Part shown: in pieces, positions 61,073 through 64,000 of the stretch
Layout: every line of letters starts with the position of its first letter
Numbering within the stretch: position 1 is the first letter of the stretch
NCBI RefSeq assembly: GCF_003957745.1
Contig: NZ_CP020373.1
Coordinates: 1,364,001 to 1,428,000 of the forward strand
Reading direction: 5' to 3'
Origin: Shewanella khirikhana
Lineage (GTDB): Bacteria > Pseudomonadota > Gammaproteobacteria > Enterobacterales > Shewanellaceae
DNA length: 64,000 nt
Translations under genes and position numbers: made by a program
The notes under the pieces: model-generated
Seen by the model: the letters and a program-made list of their open reading frames with translations, nothing else
Database searches by the model: none
What the model was told of the DNA's origin: nothing

Positions 61073-63145
61073 ATGAAGATTGTTAAAAAGGGTTTTAACA
61101 AGACGGCGCTTGCTTTGGGGGTAGCGTCAGCCCTGAGTATGGGAATACTGCCCAATGCTCAGGCGGTGTCATTTGACTGGGGCGATGTGAAGGGCTCGTT
61201 TGACTCTACCTTTACCCTGGGTGCCAGTTGGCGTGTGGATAAGCGCGACTGGAACGACCAAATCGGTAAGGTAAACCACCCCAGATTCGATTGGTCCAAT
61301 TATTCTGCGTTTGGAAACACCAAGTACACCTCGGCCGAGATTTGGGCTCAGCCTGGTTCGTACTCAAGCAACAACGACTTAAGTAACCTGCTTTATTCTC
61401 AGGGCGATACCACGTCCGAAATATTCAAAGGCCTGCACGAACTGTCGCTGAAGTATGAAAACTTCGGTCTGTTTGCCCGTGGTATGTACTTCTACGACCG
61501 CAAACTCAATGATGGCAGCTTTGGCTATTCCGACCCTATCACCGGCAAAGAGTTTGATCCCTGCGCCGACAAGCAGGCCAAAGAAGTGCAATGTAAGGAT
61601 ATCCGCCTGCTGGATGCCTTCGTATACGCCAACTTCGATTTCAACGATGGCCAGAACCCACTGTCAATTCGCGTGGGTGATCAGGTGGTGTCCTGGGGTG
61701 AAAGTACCCTTATTGCCCACGGTATCGGTGTTATCAACCCGGTTGACCTGAACATCCTCAATGCGCCTGGTGCTGAGCTGAAAGAAGCCTTCCGCCCACA
61801 GGGTATGGTATGGGCATCGTTCGGTATTAATGAAAACCTGAGCGTCGAAGCCTTCTATCAATATGATTGGGAACCCATTTGGGTACCGACGCCGGGCTCC
61901 ATTTTTGCCACCAACGACTTTGCCGGTTACGGCGGTTATCAGCAAAATGCCCAGCTTGGCTTTAACGCCAACCCAGATATCAACCTCGATTTCGTTCAGG
62001 CCGAGTACGAGCGTCTGGCACAGATGATCCGCGGCGGCGCGTTTGCCAACGACACTGCAGCCCTGGTTCGCGCGGCCCTGGCTTATCCAACCAAGGTCAC
62101 TCTGGTGGAAGATGAGGCCGAGGCGAGCGACGATGGTCAGTACGGTGTCAAGCTCAGCTACTATTCACCAGAGCTGGGTGATACCGAGTTTGGTCTTTAC
62201 TACATGAATTACCACAGCCGCCGTCCGCTTATCAGCGGTACTGCTGCCAACTTTGATGTGGTGCCACTGCTGACCGACATGGCTACAGTGGGCATGAACA
62301 CCGGTAATATCGATCGCGACCTGCTGCTGGGCCTTGAGAGCTTCTCCAAAGCGCAGATTGTGTATCCGGAAGATATTCAGCTGTATGGCTTTAGCTTTAA
62401 CACCACAGTGGGCGAAACCTCGGTTGCCGGTGAAATTGCCCACCGTCAGGACGAGCCACTGCAGATTGATGACGTGGAATTGCTGTTTGCCGCCATGCCG
62501 CAGCAGCTTGCCAACTCTGACGTTGTTGGTGGCGATTACAGCTACCTCGATGGCCTGTCACAGTACACTTCGTACTTTGGCAAAAACGTCGAGCCAGGTG
62601 ATTACGCCGAAGGCTTTATCCGTGTGGATACCACCCAGGCGCAGTTCACTCTGACCCACCTGTTCGGCCCAACTTTGGGTACCGATAACCTGACCATGCT
62701 GGCGGAAGTGGGCGGCATCTGGATCCACGACATGCCTGAGCACGATGAGCTGCGTCTCAACGGTCCGGGTACTGCTCGCAGTGGTGGCAAAGAAGGTTAC
62801 GAAGCCATTATTCAAATTCTGCACAATGGCCCTGAAACCAACCCATTCCCAACCGACTTCGCCTGGGGTTACCGTTTGGTGGCCAAGGCCGATTACAACA
62901 ACCTGTTTGCCGGGATCAACGTGTCGCCACGGGTGATTTGGTCACACGACGTGGACGGTATTACTCCTGATCCACTGTTCCTCTTTACCGAGGGACGCAA
63001 GTCGGTGGCCTTTGGCATTAACTTTGATTACCAGAGCCGCTGGGGCGCCGATTTGTCCTACAGCAGCTTCTTCGGTGGGGTAGGTACCACCAACGCCATG
63101 AGCGATCGCGACTATGTATCGTTCAATATCAAGTATTCTATCTAA
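61073..63145 (+). CDS. DUF1302 family outer-membrane protein
   Basis: A 690-residue exported protein with a signal peptide (MKIVKKGFNKTALALGVASALSMGI in part, ending NAQA) and a body rich in alternating aromatic/polar strands, ending in the aromatic-type C terminus YVSFNIKYSI, typical of outer-membrane beta-barrels. Family blocks include SFDWGDVKGSFDSTFTLGASWRV near the N terminus and VRVGDQVVSWGES-like SIRVGDQVVSWGESTL. Members occur beside DUF1329 genes and are linked to hydrophobic substrate use such as sterols in pseudomonads; the role here is unknown. A DUF1329 gene follows after 12 bp. Confidence 0.88.
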   Translation: MKIVKKGFNKTALALGVASALSMGILPNAQAVSFDWGDVKGSFDSTFTLGASWRVDKRDWNDQIGKVNHPRFDWSNYSAFGNTKYTSAEIWAQPGSYSSNNDLSNLLYSQGDTTSEIFKGLHELSLKYENFGLFARGMYFYDRKLNDGSFGYSDPITGKEFDPCADKQAKEVQCKDIRLLDAFVYANFDFNDGQNPLSIRVGDQVVSWGESTLIAHGIGVINPVDLNILNAPGAELKEAFRPQGMVWASFGINENLSVEAFYQYDWEPIWVPTPGSIFATNDFAGYGGYQQNAQLGFNANPDINLDFVQAEYERLAQMIRGGAFANDTAALVRAALAYPTKVTLVEDEAEASDDGQYGVKLSYYSPELGDTEFGLYYMNYHSRRPLISGTAANFDVVPLLTDMATVGMNTGNIDRDLLLGLESFSKAQIVYPEDIQLYGFSFNTTVGETSVAGEIAHRQDEPLQIDDVELLFAAMPQQLANSDVVGGDYSYLDGLSQYTSYFGKNVEPGDYAEGFIRVDTTQAQFTLTHLFGPTLGTDNLTMLAEVGGIWIHDMPEHDELRLNGPGTARSGGKEGYEAIIQILHNGPETNPFPTDFAWGYRLVAKADYNNLFAGINVSPRVIWSHDVDGITPDPLFLFTEGRKSVAFGINFDYQSRWGADLSYSSFFGGVGTTNAMSDRDYVSFNIKYSI

Positions 63146-63157
63146 AGGACAATAACA

Positions 63158-64000
63158 ATGAAGAAACTTGCGATATTGTCTGCAGCGGTCATGTTTGCCT
63201 TGGGCAGCGGCGCTGCTATGGCGAAAGTCTCCGAGGCCGATGCGGCAAAACTGGGCACCAGTCTGACGCCACTTGGCGGTGAAATGGCTGCCAGTGCCGA
63301 TGGTTCCATCCCTGCCTGGAATGGTGGCATTACCGCCGCGCCTGCCGGTTACAAGAAGGGCGACCACCATCCAGATCCCTTTGCCGGTGACAAAATCGAA
63401 TACACAGTGACCAAGGCCAATCTGGAACAGTACAAGAGCCTGTTGACCCCTGGTCAAATCAAGATGTTCGAACTGTATCCCGACACCTTCAAGATGAACG
63501 TGTATCAGACCCGCCGCAGCGCCTCTGCGCCGCAGTGGGTTTACGATGCCACCAAGGCCAACGCCAGCCGTGCTGAACTGGTACAGGGCGGTAACGGTGT
63601 AATTGGCGCTGCCGTCGGCATTCCGTTCCCAATCCCGCAAAACGGCCTGGAAGCCATCTGGAACCACGTACTGCGTTTTCGCGGCGTGGACATCGAGACC
63701 CAGCGTAACCAGGCTGCACCTGCCAAGGGCGGCGGCTATACCTTGGTTGAATTGTCTGAGCAGCTGCGTTTCGAATACTCGCAGCCAGAAATGACCCCTG
63801 AAAAGCTTAAAGAAAACAACACTCTTGCGCTTTTCAAACAGGTTGTTACCCAGCCTGCACGTCTGGCCGGTACTGCACTGTTGGTAAAAGAAACTGTGGA
63901 TCAGGAAGCTCTGCCACGTCAGGCCTGGACCTACAACACCGGTCAGCGCCGTGTACGTAAGGCGCCTAACGTTGCCTTCGATACTCCAGGTACCGTATCC
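63158..64000 (+). CDS. DUF1329 family exported protein (partial, runs off the window)
   Basis: An open frame from the ATG at 63158 to the window edge without a stop, encoding at least 281 residues. It starts MKKLAILSAAVMFALGSGAA, a signal peptide, then KVSEADAAKLGTSLTPLGGEMAASADGSIPAW (in part), WNGGI, and LYPDTFKMNVYQTRRSA, the DUF1329 pattern. DUF1329 has a lipoprotein-carrier-like fold and always accompanies DUF1302. AAGGA precedes the ATG, and the 12-bp gap to the DUF1302 gene shows an operon. Family length is about 450, so roughly 170 residues are missing. Confidence 0.9.
   Translation, partial: MKKLAILSAAVMFALGSGAAMAKVSEADAAKLGTSLTPLGGEMAASADGSIPAWNGGITAAPAGYKKGDHHPDPFAGDKIEYTVTKANLEQYKSLLTPGQIKMFELYPDTFKMNVYQTRRSASAPQWVYDATKANASRAELVQGGNGVIGAAVGIPFPIPQNGLEAIWNHVLRFRGVDIETQRNQAAPAKGGGYTLVELSEQLRFEYSQPEMTPEKLKENNTLALFKQVVTQPARLAGTALLVKETVDQEALPRQAWTYNTGQRRVRKAPNVAFDTPGTVS

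Noticed and set aside
1..64000. CRISPR arrays, prophage, rRNA operons, integrases or attachment sites
   Set aside because: None was seen. The tandem repeats here are contiguous short units without spacers, and the single tRNA gene has no integrase or duplicated 3' end nearby.

Overview
The window looks like a chromosomal segment of a Shewanella-type gammaproteobacterium (Alteromonadales). The evidence is the enteric-like but rearranged gene order (yejL-yejM-yejK; yebG, msrC, letAB, proQ, prc), a CymA/NapC-type tetrahaem cytochrome paired with an octaheme Hao-like cytochrome under FNR- and CRP-like sites, a CcpA-type dihaem peroxidase, and adjacent homogentisate and 4-hydroxyphenylpyruvate dioxygenases. 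I see no prophage, CRISPR array, rRNA or complete insertion sequence. One tRNA gene (Pro, GGG) and one IS5-type MITE are present.

Layout. 1-2016: end of a phosphonate-type ABC transporter (ATPase tail plus a double-length PhnE-like permease) and a small membrane protein. 2132-6172: a secreted coiled-coil protein divergent from a sensor kinase/sigma-54 activator pair, with a near-perfect palindrome and sigma-54-like promoters between them. 6255-12606: LysE exporter with AraC regulator, nadE, a large membrane-anchored hydrolase, and a membrane diguanylate cyclase. 12813-16245: tRNA-Pro, yejM, yejL, yejK. 16530-19312: DUF4336 protein, a tandem QueD-like protein, an M23 peptidase. 19404-22256: a run of small minus-strand genes, mostly membrane or secreted proteins of unknown role. 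22848-34635: an unusual concentration of cell-envelope hydrolases (CpdB-type lipoprotein, two paralogous M3 peptidase lipoproteins, an exported M20 dipeptidase, gamma-glutamyltransferase) followed by a LysE exporter. 35010-37092: haoA-haoC respiratory pair. 37699-41047: tyrosine catabolism (hmgA-hppD) with a divergent LysR regulator and a 21-bp palindrome. 41154-49697: mixed housekeeping and small genes, the MITE, ccpA, a PLP enzyme and an MscS channel. 49983-60762: letA (split in two)-letB, LexA-controlled yebG, msrC, proQ-prc, pepN. 61073-end: a DUF1302/DUF1329 outer-membrane pair cut by the window edge.

The most interesting signals are: (1) a self-contained sigma-54 regulatory module controlling an uncharacterised secreted coiled-coil protein; (2) an octaheme Hao/NapC pair with an FNR box placed at -41.5 relative to a -10-like hexamer and a CRP-like site upstream; (3) an IS5-related MITE with a TTAG target duplication; (4) many unrelated 14-16 bp tandem repeats in the intergenic spacers; (5) a two-domain QueD-like protein whose active-site motifs are divided between its halves.

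Start sites were chosen from Shine-Dalgarno sequences, signal peptides and family lengths. Many differ from the longest reading frame. Nothing here was checked against a database, so family names rest on recognition of motifs and remembered family features.
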